Below, piece after piece: positions 8,614 to 16,590 of a DNA stretch of 35,500 bases. This DNA is from Oscillospiraceae bacterium (GTDB lineage: Bacteria > Bacillota > Clostridia > Oscillospirales > Ruminococcaceae). The stretch covers positions 1-35,500 of the forward strand of contig JAFWEV010000012.1 of assembly GCA_017512745.1 (NCBI GenBank), written 5' to 3'. The translations under genes were made by a program, and so were the position numbers. Each line of letters begins with the position of its first letter. Within the stretch, counting starts at the first letter, position 1. The notes beneath the pieces are model-generated. The model did not search any database, was not told the origin of the DNA, and worked only from the letters and a program-made list of their open reading frames with translations.

Positions 8614-8642
8614 TTGACGCATTAATGCAGCAGTGATACAAC
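8614..8642 (+). promoter_or_regulatory. Sigma-A promoter for the glycerate module
   Basis: TTGACG at 8614-8619, a 17-base spacer and TACAAC at 8637-8642 with a TGn extension (TGA at 8634-8636). It lies 40 bases before the permease start. The spacer contains the 10-base perfect palindrome GCATTAATGC at 8619-8628, a possible operator. Confidence 0.6.
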
Positions 8643-8681
8643 AAATGAAGGAACCATAAACCTATGAGGAGGTTACTTATT

Positions 8682-10040
8682 ATGACTGGTGTTCCGCTTA
8701 TCATAGCATTTGTCATTGCAATCGTAGCAATGATACTGCTGATCTCAAAACTGAAAGTCCACCCATTCCTTGCGATAATGGGGATCTCTCTTGTTCTCGC
8801 TATCGTGGCGGGAATCCCCCTCACATCGATTCCGGGAATCATCGGAGCAGGATTTTCAGGAACATTCACTTCCATCGGTATCGTCATCATCCTGGGTGCT
8901 TTCATCGGCTCCGTCCTTGAACAGACAGGCGCCGCATTGAAGCTCGCAGATATGGTCATCGGTCTCGTGGGAGAAAAGAACCCCGAACTGGCGATAGAAC
9001 TCATGGGCTGGGTAGTATCCATCCCGGTATTCTGCGACAGCGGCTTCGTTATCCTGAATCCGATCAGAAAAGCTCTGGTCAAGCGCACAGGCACATCCAG
9101 CGTGACAATGACTGTCTGCTTATCATGCGGACTTTATATCGCTCACGTATTTATCCCGCCAACGCCGGGACCAATCGCAGCGGCGCAGACTCTGGGCGTA
9201 GGCGAGAACCTGCTTCTCGTTATCGGCATCGGCGTTCTCTGCTCAATTCTCCCGCTCATCGCAGGTCTGATCTATGCCAAATACATCGGCAAAAAGATCA
9301 AGAGTGCAGATGAACTTGTTGACGACGGAGAAGTAGTCAAGACGTATGAAGAACTCAAGGCCGAGTTCGGAAAACTCCCCGGCGGGTTCAATGCTATCGC
9401 CCCTCTTATCATCCCGATCCTCCTTATGGCCCTCTCTTCCGTTTCTGCCATGGCGGGCTGGTCAGGAGCAATCGCAGATCTTCTCACATTCCTCGGTACG
9501 CCGATCATGGCTCTTGCCGTAGGTACTATCCTTGCAATAATCCAGCTCTTTGGAGCAGGGAAGAAGGGTGAATTCTACAACCTGACAAATGAGACCCTTA
9601 AGACCGTTGGCCCGATCCTGTTCGTAACGGCAGCAGGCGGCGTTCTCGGAAAAGTCATTTCCTCTTCCGACATGGTCAATTTCATCACAGAGCATGCAAA
9701 TGTTCTGCAGGCGATGGGGATCCTCTTCCCGTTCCTTCTCTCAGCTATCCTCAAGAGCGCACAGGGATCCTCCACAGTTGCCATCACAACGACTGCCGGT
9801 ATCGTCGCGCCGCTCCTTCCGGTACTCGGATTTGCCACGCCTGTTGAAGTCGCTCTCGTCGTCATGGCGATCGGCGCAGGCGCTATGACAGTGTCTCATG
9901 CGAACGACTCCTACTTCTGGGTCGTAACAAACTTCGGCGAGATGCAGCCTGAGGAAGGCTACAAGACACAGACTCTGATGACGCTGATCATCGGTATCGC
10001 GGCTATCGTTGAGGTGTTTATACTCAGCCTCATCTTCTGA
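8682..10040 (+). CDS. GntP family gluconate/glycerate permease
   Basis: A ~452-residue secondary transporter with about a dozen hydrophobic segments from the first residues on. Family features visible are the KLKVHPFLAIMGISLVLAI start, GSVLEQTGAALKLAD, SIPVFCDSGFVILNPI, the FIPPTPGPIAAA loop and SAILKSAQGSSTVAIT near the C-terminus. GntP proteins import gluconate, glycerate and related hydroxy acids with protons. I set the start at the ATG 8682 because AGGAGG at 8667-8672 lies nine bases before it; the ATG at 8664 would place that ribosome site within the coding region. Its neighbour is a glycerate kinase, which points to glycerate as the substrate (inference). Confidence 0.9.
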   Translation: MTGVPLIIAFVIAIVAMILLISKLKVHPFLAIMGISLVLAIVAGIPLTSIPGIIGAGFSGTFTSIGIVIILGAFIGSVLEQTGAALKLADMVIGLVGEKNPELAIELMGWVVSIPVFCDSGFVILNPIRKALVKRTGTSSVTMTVCLSCGLYIAHVFIPPTPGPIAAAQTLGVGENLLLVIGIGVLCSILPLIAGLIYAKYIGKKIKSADELVDDGEVVKTYEELKAEFGKLPGGFNAIAPLIIPILLMALSSVSAMAGWSGAIADLLTFLGTPIMALAVGTILAIIQLFGAGKKGEFYNLTNETLKTVGPILFVTAAGGVLGKVISSSDMVNFITEHANVLQAMGILFPFLLSAILKSAQGSSTVAITTTAGIVAPLLPVLGFATPVEVALVVMAIGAGAMTVSHANDSYFWVVTNFGEMQPEEGYKTQTLMTLIIGIAAIVEVFILSLIF

Positions 10041-10064
10041 TAAAAGGTAAGAACACACCAATAA

Positions 10065-10104
10065 GGCGCACCGCATACCTATGGTGCGGTGCGCCATTCT
10101 GTTT
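10065..10104 (+). terminator. Hairpin between permease and glycerate kinase
   Basis: GGCGCACCGC at 10065-10074 pairs perfectly with GCGGTGCGCC at 10086-10095, with a short T-containing tail. It may reduce, rather than stop, transcription into the kinase gene, since no separate promoter for that gene is clear. Confidence 0.55.
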
Positions 10105-10118
10105 ATGGGAGATTTTTT

Positions 10119-11354
10119 ATGAACCAGCAATTGCGCAATGATGCGGATCTTATCATCAAGGAAGCAATAAATGCTGTGCAGCCGGATGCTGCGGTAAAGA
10201 GAGCGCTTGAAGGGAAGAATTTCCCCGGCAGAGTGGTTCTTGTAGCTGCGGGAAAAGCCGCATGGCAGATGGCAAAAGCCGCTTCCGACTGCCTCGGAAG
10301 CAGGATAGAAAAAGGTGTGGTGGTAACCAAATACGATCATGTAATGGGCCCCATTGCAAACTTCGAGTGCTACGAGGCAGGACATCCCGTTCCGGATGAA
10401 AATTCTTTCAAGGGAACTCAGGCCGCAATAGATCTAGTAGATGATCTCAAGGCGGAAGACACTGTTCTGTTCCTCCTTTCCGGCGGCGGAAGCGCGCTCT
10501 TTGAAAAGCCTCTCGTTACTCCTGGGGAACTGCAGGATATAACAGGACAGCTTCTGGCATGCGGAGCGGACATCGTTGAGATCAACACTATCAGAAAGAG
10601 GATATCTCAGGTCAAAGGCGGAAGATTTGCCCAGATATGCGCTCCCGCTCATGTCGAGGCTGTCATTCTTTCTGATATTCTCGGAGATCCTCTGGACATG
10701 ATCGCGTCCGGCCCGGCATGCCCGGATTCATCTCAGAACAAAGACGCCTGGAATATCGTCAATAAATACGATCTGAAACTTTCCGACAAAGCGAAGGATC
10801 TTCTCAATATCGAGACGCCGAAGGCTCTCGACAACGTCACGACGCAGATAAACGGAAGCGTACGTGAACTGTGCGCAGCAGCTGCTTCCGTCTGCACAAA
10901 GCTCGGATACGAACCCGTGATGCTGACCGACCAGCTGTGCTGTCAGGCAAAGGAAGCTGGCAGCTTCTTAGCTTCCGTGCTCAAGACCCATGCAAATGAC
11001 GGTAAGAGCGTAGCATTCCTCGCAGGAGGAGAGACAGTAGTAAAACTTACAGGTAAGGGCAAGGGCGGAAGAAACCAGGAACTCGCACTGGCCGCTGCCG
11101 TAGGAATCGACGGAATGAAGAATGCCGCAGTATTCTCGGTCGGAAGTGACGGCACCGACGGACCTACCGACGCCGCTGGCGGATATGTGGATGGTACGAC
11201 AGCATCTGAGTTAAAAGAACTGGGTATAAGCATTGATGCTGTACTGCAGGACAACGACGCATATCATGCGCTCGGGAAAGTAGGAGGACTGATATTCACT
11301 GGTCCGACGGGAACCAACGTCAATGATGTTGCCGTAGCACTGTTGAAATTCTGA
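10119..11354 (+). CDS. Glycerate 2-kinase, MOFRL family
   Basis: A 411-residue class II glycerate kinase (DUF4147 plus MOFRL domain) that makes 2-phosphoglycerate for glycolysis. The N-terminal half shows VVLVAAGKAAWQMAKAA, EAGHPVPDENS and LLSGGGSALFEKP; the ILGDPLDMIASGPACPD loop follows; the MOFRL signature near the C-terminus is GKGKGGRNQELALAAA with GSDGTDGPTDAAGGYVDG. The ATG at 10119 is preceded by GGGAG at 10107-10111; a GTG at 10089 in frame lies inside the hairpin and was rejected. Together with the GntP permease it forms a complete uptake-and-phosphorylation route for glycerate. Confidence 0.92.
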   Translation: MNQQLRNDADLIIKEAINAVQPDAAVKRALEGKNFPGRVVLVAAGKAAWQMAKAASDCLGSRIEKGVVVTKYDHVMGPIANFECYEAGHPVPDENSFKGTQAAIDLVDDLKAEDTVLFLLSGGGSALFEKPLVTPGELQDITGQLLACGADIVEINTIRKRISQVKGGRFAQICAPAHVEAVILSDILGDPLDMIASGPACPDSSQNKDAWNIVNKYDLKLSDKAKDLLNIETPKALDNVTTQINGSVRELCAAAASVCTKLGYEPVMLTDQLCCQAKEAGSFLASVLKTHANDGKSVAFLAGGETVVKLTGKGKGGRNQELALAAAVGIDGMKNAAVFSVGSDGTDGPTDAAGGYVDGTTASELKELGISIDAVLQDNDAYHALGKVGGLIFTGPTGTNVNDVAVALLKF

Positions 11355-11378
11355 TCAAAAAGCGATTACAGATAATAA

Positions 11379-11421
11379 GATGGACCGGTCACCGCTGACC
11401 GGTCCATCTGTTTTGTTGTTT
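11379..11421 (+). terminator. Strong terminator between convergent genes
   Basis: A 13-base-pair perfect stem (11379-11391 with 11396-11408), loop CCGC, then TGTTTTGTTGTTT on the plus strand. It ends the glycerate module, and it lies immediately beyond the stop of the minus-strand radical SAM gene, for which the same stem may also act. Confidence 0.9.
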
Positions 11422-12664
11422 AAGGCCTTCTTGGCAAACAGCACTTTTTTGCTTTCTTTCCGCTGCCGCACGGGCATGGATCGTTTCTACCGATGTTTTT
11501 CCACAGATCTCTCTCTTTTGAGAGAAGTGAAACCATTATATCCGGAGATTTATACCCCATTGCATTGAGGCGCACCAGTTCTTCCATCGGTCCGAGAGCG
11601 ACCCTGAAAAACTGCCTGAGACCTTCGCAGAGATAGTATTGTCCGGGCTCGCCGAGTTCATTGACAAGAAATCTGTCTTTGGGACACTGGCCGTTGCAGA
11701 GCCTGAGATAAGGGCAGGACCTGCACTTTTCCGTAAGCTGTGTTTTCTTGGCGAGTCCGAATGAATTCTGTGGATTATCCGACAGAAGTCCTGATATAGG
11801 ATCTTCGACAGATCCTATTCTGTAGTCCTTTCTTACGAAATGATCGCAGGAGTATATCGCGCCGTCTGCTTCAGCAACGGGAACTGCACCGCATGTCTCC
11901 TGCAGCCAACAGACGGAAGGGGAGCCTCCTGAGAGTATGTTCAGCATCTCGGTAAAGAGCTGGATGTTTACTTTGCCGAGATCATGATATATCCATCTGT
12001 TGAATACGGTACAGAGAAAGTCGCCGTACTGCTCCGGCGTCACCGACTCAGGAAGTATATTTCCGTAGGGATCCCTGTTGATAACAGGAATGAACTGTAT
12101 CCATCCCGTACCTAGATCTCTGAGCGCGGAATACACCCCGACCGGATCCTTAACAGTATGCGAAGTGACAGTGCAGAGAAGATCGGGTCTTATGCCGTAT
12201 TGTTTAAGCCGGAGAACCGTATCCCTGACTCTTGAGTAAGTTGGTCTGTCTTCTGTATCGAATCTGTAATAGTCGTGATTGAGTTCGGTGCCGTCAATGC
12301 TGAGACCTATATCGAAATGGTTATCGCTCAGGAGTGAGCACCACTCATCGTCGAGCGCAAGACCGTTTGTCTGAAGATTGTTCCAGCATTCCCATCCCTC
12401 GGGAAGATATTTTTTCTCAAGATCGCATGCGACCCTGAAAAAATCAAGACCTGCAAGAGTGGGCTCTCCGCCATGCCATATGAACGAAACAGTCGGACCT
12501 TCAGAGTTATCAATTGCGTTTTTTATAAGCTTCTCGAGCGTTTCCGGAGACATTTTTTTGTTTCCGCTCACATGAACAGGCAGATAATAGCAATACCGGC
12601 ACCGCATATTGCATGCGGAGCCGATAGGCTTGATCATTAAAGAAAACTGCTTTCTGTCCGTCAT
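11420..12664 (-). CDS. Radical SAM/SPASM protein, anaerobic sulfatase maturase type, with SEC-C tail
   Basis: A 414-residue iron-sulfur enzyme. The radical SAM cluster motif CNMRCRYCYY has Cys18, Cys22 and Cys25. FIWHGGEPTLAGLDFF and LQTNGLALDD are family motifs. The SPASM region holds CGAVPVAEADGAIYSCDHF and CRSCPYLRLCNGQCPKD, which bind two more clusters in anSME. The last ~20 residues form a SEC-C zinc motif, NDPCPCGSGKKAKKCC. anSME enzymes turn an active-site Cys or Ser of sulfatases into formylglycine. No sulfatase is in the window, so the partner is unknown. The start overlaps the stop of the upstream hydrolase gene by four bases (ATGA), so the two are translationally coupled. Confidence 0.85.
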   Translation of the reverse strand: MTDRKQFSLMIKPIGSACNMRCRYCYYLPVHVSGNKKMSPETLEKLIKNAIDNSEGPTVSFIWHGGEPTLAGLDFFRVACDLEKKYLPEGWECWNNLQTNGLALDDEWCSLLSDNHFDIGLSIDGTELNHDYYRFDTEDRPTYSRVRDTVLRLKQYGIRPDLLCTVTSHTVKDPVGVYSALRDLGTGWIQFIPVINRDPYGNILPESVTPEQYGDFLCTVFNRWIYHDLGKVNIQLFTEMLNILSGGSPSVCWLQETCGAVPVAEADGAIYSCDHFVRKDYRIGSVEDPISGLLSDNPQNSFGLAKKTQLTEKCRSCPYLRLCNGQCPKDRFLVNELGEPGQYYLCEGLRQFFRVALGPMEELVRLNAMGYKSPDIMVSLLSKERDLWKNIGRNDPCPCGSGKKAKKCCLPRRP

Positions 12665-13425
12665 TTGAGGTGCCGGTCAAGGAATTCGAGGGCTATATTC
12701 CATGATTCCATCGCCTGTTCCTGACGGTACATCGGCTTGTCGTAATACCAGATCCCGTGTCCGGCACCGTCATATCTGTGGAATTCATAGTCTTTCCCGA
12801 GCTCCTTGAGTATCCTCTCGGTCTCATCCACCTGTGCGGCATCAGGATTGCGGTCTTCATTGCCGAAGATGCCGAGAAGAGGACAGCTGAGGTCTTTGGC
12901 ATACTCAATGGGCGCCACAGGTCTCGAAGGACTCAACTGATCAGGAGATGCGATCACTCCGCCGCCCCAGCAGTCGACCGCTGCATCAATGCCTTCGAGT
13001 GTGCATGCTGCCAGGAACGTGTGCCTTCCGCCGGAGCACATTCCGATGACTCCGACCTTGCTGTTGGATTCGGGCAGGGCTTTCAGATAATCGATCGCTG
13101 CCTCGCAGTCAGACATGACGGAAGAATCCGGAATGCCTCCCGCATTCATTGCGGCCTTTGCGATTTCTCCGGGAGTGCCGTCGCCGTAAGCTCTGTAGAT
13201 ATCCGGACAGATAACGGCATATCCGTGTTCTGTGAATCTTCTCGAAGCTTCTCTTGAGAACTCATCCCATCCCGGCATATGAGGGATAAGGACCATCGAC
13301 GGATAGTTGCTGATGCCGAGCGGCTTTGAAACATATGCGCGGACCGGACCGTCCTTGCCGGGAATGTCCAAAGTCTCTGCGATCATACCGCTGTATGCAC
13401 CCGTGTTAAAACTGTTCCATGCCAT
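12661..13425 (-). CDS. Dienelactone hydrolase family protein
   Basis: A 254-residue cytosolic alpha/beta hydrolase. The nucleophile elbow GMCSGGRHT has Cys in the place of the usual Ser, as in dienelactone hydrolases; the acid lies in GIFGNEDRNPD and the His in GAGHGIWYYD. The N-terminal VRAYVSKP-PSMVLIPHMPGWDE layout also fits. The true substrate is unknown, since most members are not on chloroaromatic pathways. It has AGAGGTG ahead of the ATG and a good extended -10 promoter at 13457-13465. The stop overlaps the start of the radical SAM gene by ATGA. Confidence 0.88.
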   Translation of the reverse strand: MAWNSFNTGAYSGMIAETLDIPGKDGPVRAYVSKPLGISNYPSMVLIPHMPGWDEFSREASRRFTEHGYAVICPDIYRAYGDGTPGEIAKAAMNAGGIPDSSVMSDCEAAIDYLKALPESNSKVGVIGMCSGGRHTFLAACTLEGIDAAVDCWGGGVIASPDQLSPSRPVAPIEYAKDLSCPLLGIFGNEDRNPDAAQVDETERILKELGKDYEFHRYDGAGHGIWYYDKPMYRQEQAMESWNIALEFLDRHLK

Positions 13426-13456
13426 GTTGCGATCACCTCTCTGTATATTTTTCTTA

Positions 13457-13465
13457 ATTATACCA
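13457..13465 (-). promoter_or_regulatory. Extended -10 promoter for the hydrolase/radical SAM pair
   Basis: Read on the minus strand this is TGG followed by TATAAT (13462-13457), 32 bases before the hydrolase start codon and just past the SDR stop. No good -35 is present. The element would allow the pair to be expressed apart from the SDR gene. Confidence 0.6.
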
Positions 13466-13470
13466 TACTG

Positions 13471-14280
13471 TCATTTGGCTTCGTTTATGGGGTCTCTGTC
13501 GTTGACCGTTCCCGCAAGACCGTTTACTCTCACCAGCCAGTCGCTCAAGGACGGACTGATCGCATCCGCCCATGTGAGGAGATGGCAGGGGAATGAAGGG
13601 ACCATGAGTTCCTTCTTCTTTTTCACTATAGCCTTTACCACCGCTTTTGCCACCATGTCCGGGTCGGCTTTAGGGGTTATCGCGGGCGTATCAACATGCG
13701 ATATCTGAGGAGTATCCGTTCTTGACGGATATATAGTTGCTATATGTACTCCGGTACCGCGCATTTCCTGGCGCAGGACCTGAAAGAATCCGTTCATGGC
13801 AAACTTTGCGGCAACATACGCCGCATCAGGCGGCACACCTTTTTTGCCGTCCATTGAACAGGTCGTCACTATAGTTCCGCTCTTTCTCTCAAGAAAATAC
13901 GGTAGGACCGCATAGACACAGTTAAGGCATCCGAAGAAATCCACCTCCATCAGTTTTCTTATCTGATCCATTCTGAGATCCTTCGCCTCACACCTGAGAT
14001 AGATGCCTGCGTTGCAGTGGAATGCGTCAAGACTGCCGAGCCCTTCTATCGCCTGAGTAACCGCGCTTTTGACAGCTGCCTCATCAGTGATGTCTGCTTC
14101 GATTACAACAGCCTTTCGCCCGAGAGCTCTGACTGCTTCTGCAGTTTCTTCGAGCCGTTCTCTGTTTCTGGCAATGAGGGCAACATTTGCACCTTCCTTA
14201 GCAATTCTTATTGCAGTAGCCCTTCCGATGCCGCTTGATGCGCCGGTAATGGCAATGTTTTTTCCTTCAAGTTTACCCAT
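13471..14280 (-). CDS. Short-chain dehydrogenase/reductase (SDR), classical type
   Basis: A 269-residue NAD(P)-dependent oxidoreductase. The Rossmann motif TGASSGIGRATAIRIA (residues ~9-24), the Asp in IEADITDE, the NAG motif in FHCNAGIYLRC, the catalytic Ser in TTCSMDGKKG and YVAAKFA (Y-x-x-x-K) are all in place. Substrate unknown. AAGGAG lies nine to ten bases before the ATG. A promoter with TTGAGC and TATAAT lies upstream and overlaps the promoter of the divergent tRNA-Pro. The gene is followed after 45 bases by the hydrolase gene on the same strand. Confidence 0.9.
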   Translation of the reverse strand: MGKLEGKNIAITGASSGIGRATAIRIAKEGANVALIARNRERLEETAEAVRALGRKAVVIEADITDEAAVKSAVTQAIEGLGSLDAFHCNAGIYLRCEAKDLRMDQIRKLMEVDFFGCLNCVYAVLPYFLERKSGTIVTTCSMDGKKGVPPDAAYVAAKFAMNGFFQVLRQEMRGTGVHIATIYPSRTDTPQISHVDTPAITPKADPDMVAKAVVKAIVKKKKELMVPSFPCHLLTWADAISPSLSDWLVRVNGLAGTVNDRDPINEAK

Positions 14281-14333
14281 ATCAGGATCTCCTTTTCCTG
14301 TCTCTGTGCATTCCTGCAGAACTTGATTTTTTT

Positions 14334-14363
14334 ATTATATTACACTTGAGTTTTTCTGCTCAA
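14334..14363 (-). promoter_or_regulatory. Promoter of the SDR gene
   Basis: On the minus strand TTGAGC (14363-14358), an 18-base spacer and a perfect TATAAT (14339-14334), about 55 bases before the SDR start. It overlaps the divergent tRNA promoter. Confidence 0.7.
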
Positions 14364-14374
14364 TGTGATAGCAT
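14346..14374 (+). promoter_or_regulatory. Promoter of tRNA-Pro
   Basis: TTGAGT at 14346-14351, 17-base spacer, TAGCAT at 14369-14374 with TGA before it (TGn extension). Transcription would begin around 14381, five bases before the tRNA. The -35 box and that of the SDR promoter form an inverted repeat (TTGAG/CTCAA). Confidence 0.55.
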
Positions 14375-14385
14375 ATGTTTACTTT

Positions 14386-14463
14386 CCGGGTGTGGCGCAG
14401 TTTTGGTAGCGCGCTTGAATGGGGTTCAAGAGGCCGCGAGTTCGAGTCCCGCCACTCGGACCA
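14386..14463 (+). tRNA. tRNA-Pro (anticodon GGG)
   Basis: A full cloverleaf can be drawn. The acceptor stem CCGGGTG pairs with CACTCGG with one G-U; the anticodon stem CTTGA/TCAAG closes the loop ATGGGGT, giving anticodon GGG (proline); the T-loop is TTCGAGT; the CCA end is encoded at 14461-14463. The T-stem GCGAG/CCCGC holds one A-C mismatch next to its inner closing pair. The sequence otherwise looks like a standard bacterial tRNA-Pro(GGG). Confidence 0.95.
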
Positions 14464-14469
14464 ATAAAG

Positions 14470-14510
14470 AGTTCTGAGATCAAAAGATTTCAGAGCTTTT
14501 TTCTTTTTTG
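14470..14510 (+). terminator. Terminator of tRNA-Pro
   Basis: A 12-base-pair stem with G-U pairs (14470-14481 with 14486-14497), loop AAAA, then TTTTT-C-TTTTTT. It stands directly after the tRNA. Confidence 0.85.
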
Positions 14511-14684
14511 GCCTGAATTCATTTAAATCTGAGAAACTTCCGGATGACGGTACTCACGGCGACCGGTTATCCGATTCGGCGGACACATTTCATCAAACAT
14601 AATTGATCAGCAGCCGGGACTATAATAGCAGGACTGCCGCAGAAACCAAATAGGAAACCCCTGTTTTGATATCTATAGCCTGGA

Positions 14685-15020
14685 ATGGCAGCTTACAACA
14701 AAATAAACGGAGTATATTGCACAAACAACTATGACCTCCCTGTGAAAGCCCTGAGAAACGAGTGGGGATTCGACGGCATGGTCATGCCTGACTGGGATTC
14801 AATGAAAGCGTCGAGAGACGACTGCACAGTCCCTGCTTCGGGAGATGTCCAGAAGGCTCCGGCAGCGCAGTGTGATCTCATTATACCGGGGCGTCCTGAC
14901 CAGATCGATGCATTGATAAAGGGAATCGAATCAGGTAAAGTTAATATAGAAGATGTGCGCAGAAGTGCTGCGAGAATCCTCAGAATGATAAGAAAGAATA
15001 CCATTCTTGAGAGCAGGTAA
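14685..15020 (+). pseudogene. Truncated glycoside hydrolase family 3 gene
   Basis: A 111-codon remnant. MAAYNKINGVYCTNNYDLPVK, RNEWGFDGMVMPDWDSM and GRPDQIDALIKGIESGKV...RRSAARILRM match the end of the GH3 catalytic domain; the Asp in PDW is the normal nucleophile position. An intact GH3 glycosidase has over 600 residues, so roughly the first 200 and the whole C-terminal domain are gone, and a stop codon sits at 14676-14678 in frame just upstream. A possible DGxHG trace of the GH3 N-terminus (14546-14560, another frame) is weak. It lies just before xylB, so it may once have supplied the sugar used by that kinase. There is no clear ribosome site. Confidence 0.75.
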
Positions 15021-15064
15021 TCCGGACCGCATCAAAATCTCTCATTTGAACGGAGTGAATAATT

Positions 15065-16543
15065 ATGGATAAATACATCGGAATAGATCTCGGAACATCG
15101 GCAGTAAAACTTCTTCTGGTTGACGGAGACGGAAATATTCTCAATACGGTGACGAAAGATTATCCGCTTATGTTTCCGCATCCCGGGTGGTCGGAACAAG
15201 ATCCCGGGGAGTGGTGGAAGGCGTGCTGTGCCGGTATCCCCGAATTGCTTGAAGGGTATGACGGCAACAGTGTAAAAGGTATTGCTGCGGGCGGACAGAT
15301 GCATGGACTCGTTGCTCTTGACGAAAATGACGAAGTTATCCGGCCGGCTATCCTGTGGAATGACGGAAGGACTGCGGAAGAGACGGATTGGCTCAATACG
15401 CAGATAGGAAAAGACAGGCTCTCCGAGCTGACCGCGAACATCGCATTTGCGGGATTCACGGCACCTAAGATCCTCTGGATGAAGAAGAACGAACCTGAGA
15501 ACTTCAGGCGCATCGCAAAGATCATGCTTCCGAAGGATTATATTAATTACATGCTGACCGGTGTGCATTCATGTGATTATTCCGACGCTTCGGGGATGCT
15601 GCTTCTTGATGTTAAAAACAAGTGCTGGTCGAAAGAAATGCTCGATATCTGCGGAATATGCGAGGATCTGATGCCAAAACTGTTTGAGAGCTATGAAGTC
15701 ATCGGAACGGTGAAGCAGGATATCGCAGCAGCGCTCGGCATTCAGGAGAACGTAAAAGTAGCTGCGGGAGCGGGTGACAATGCAGCTGCTGCTGTCGGCA
15801 CCGGTACTGTAGGAGAGGGAGGCTGCACAATATCTCTCGGAACCAGCGGGACACTGTTCATTTCATCGGATCATTTCAGTGTCGATCCGAATAATGCCCT
15901 TCACGCTTTTGCTCATGCAGACGGCGGATATCACCTGATGGGGTGTATGCTTTCCGCAGCCAGCTGCAATAAATGGCTGTGTGAAGATATTCTGAAGACT
16001 GTCGATTACGGTGCAGAACAGGCAGAAATAACCGATGATATGCTTGGAAACAACCACGTGTTTTTCCTGCCGTATCTTATGGGTGAGAGAAGCCCGATAA
16101 ATGATGTCGATGCAAGGGGAACCTTTACCGGCATGACCATGGATACAAAGCGTGAGGATATCGTCCAGGCCGTTCTTGAGGGTGTCGCATTTGCAATAAG
16201 AGACAGCTTTGAAGTTGCAAAGAGCCTCGGGATCGATATCCCCTCAAGTAAGATCTGCGGCGGTGGGGCGAAATCTCCTCTGTGGAAAAAGATAATGGCC
16301 AATGTACTAGGCATTCCGCTCGAATTGGTAAAGACAGAGCAGGGACCGGGATACGGTGCGGCAATGCTTGCGATGGTCGCATGCGGGAAATACGATTCAG
16401 TAAAAGAAGCGGCAGAAGCCCTTGTCGAAACTGCGGAAACGGTTGAACCGGATGAGGAGCTGACTGCAAGATATGAAAAACAGTATCAGAAATTCCGCAG
16501 GATATATCCTGCTCTGAAGCCTGTGTTTTCAGCGATAAAATAA
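15065..16543 (+). CDS. xylB: Xylulokinase (FGGY family carbohydrate kinase)
   Basis: A 492-residue kinase. IGIDLGTSAVKLLLVD is the phosphate-1 motif; HPGWSEQDPGEWW and AAGGQMHGLVALDENDEVIRPAILWNDGRT are typical for XylB; GAGDNAAAAVGTG and the later LEGVAFAIRDSFEV and GGGAKSPLWKKIMANVLG complete the FGGY fold. It would phosphorylate a ketose such as D-xylulose. GGAG is at 15052-15055. The downstream isomerase starts 47 bases after its stop, so the pair supplies isomerisation then phosphorylation. Other ketoses (ribulose, fuculose-like) remain possible because of that isomerase. Confidence 0.88.
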   Translation: MDKYIGIDLGTSAVKLLLVDGDGNILNTVTKDYPLMFPHPGWSEQDPGEWWKACCAGIPELLEGYDGNSVKGIAAGGQMHGLVALDENDEVIRPAILWNDGRTAEETDWLNTQIGKDRLSELTANIAFAGFTAPKILWMKKNEPENFRRIAKIMLPKDYINYMLTGVHSCDYSDASGMLLLDVKNKCWSKEMLDICGICEDLMPKLFESYEVIGTVKQDIAAALGIQENVKVAAGAGDNAAAAVGTGTVGEGGCTISLGTSGTLFISSDHFSVDPNNALHAFAHADGGYHLMGCMLSAASCNKWLCEDILKTVDYGAEQAEITDDMLGNNHVFFLPYLMGERSPINDVDARGTFTGMTMDTKREDIVQAVLEGVAFAIRDSFEVAKSLGIDIPSSKICGGGAKSPLWKKIMANVLGIPLELVKTEQGPGYGAAMLAMVACGKYDSVKEAAEALVETAETVEPDEELTARYEKQYQKFRRIYPALKPVFSAIK

Positions 16544-16590
16544 GATAATCAGCTACGTGCTGTTATATAAGATCTCAAGGAGGATTAAAA

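Noticed and set aside
14543..14600. Trace of a GH3 N-terminal DGxHG motif before the remnant
   Set aside because: Only a few residues match and in another frame, so chance cannot be excluded; I do not call it a separate feature.
15032..15568. 178-codon minus-strand ORF opposite xylB
   Set aside because: It lies across the xylB start and core motifs, so it is a reverse shadow.
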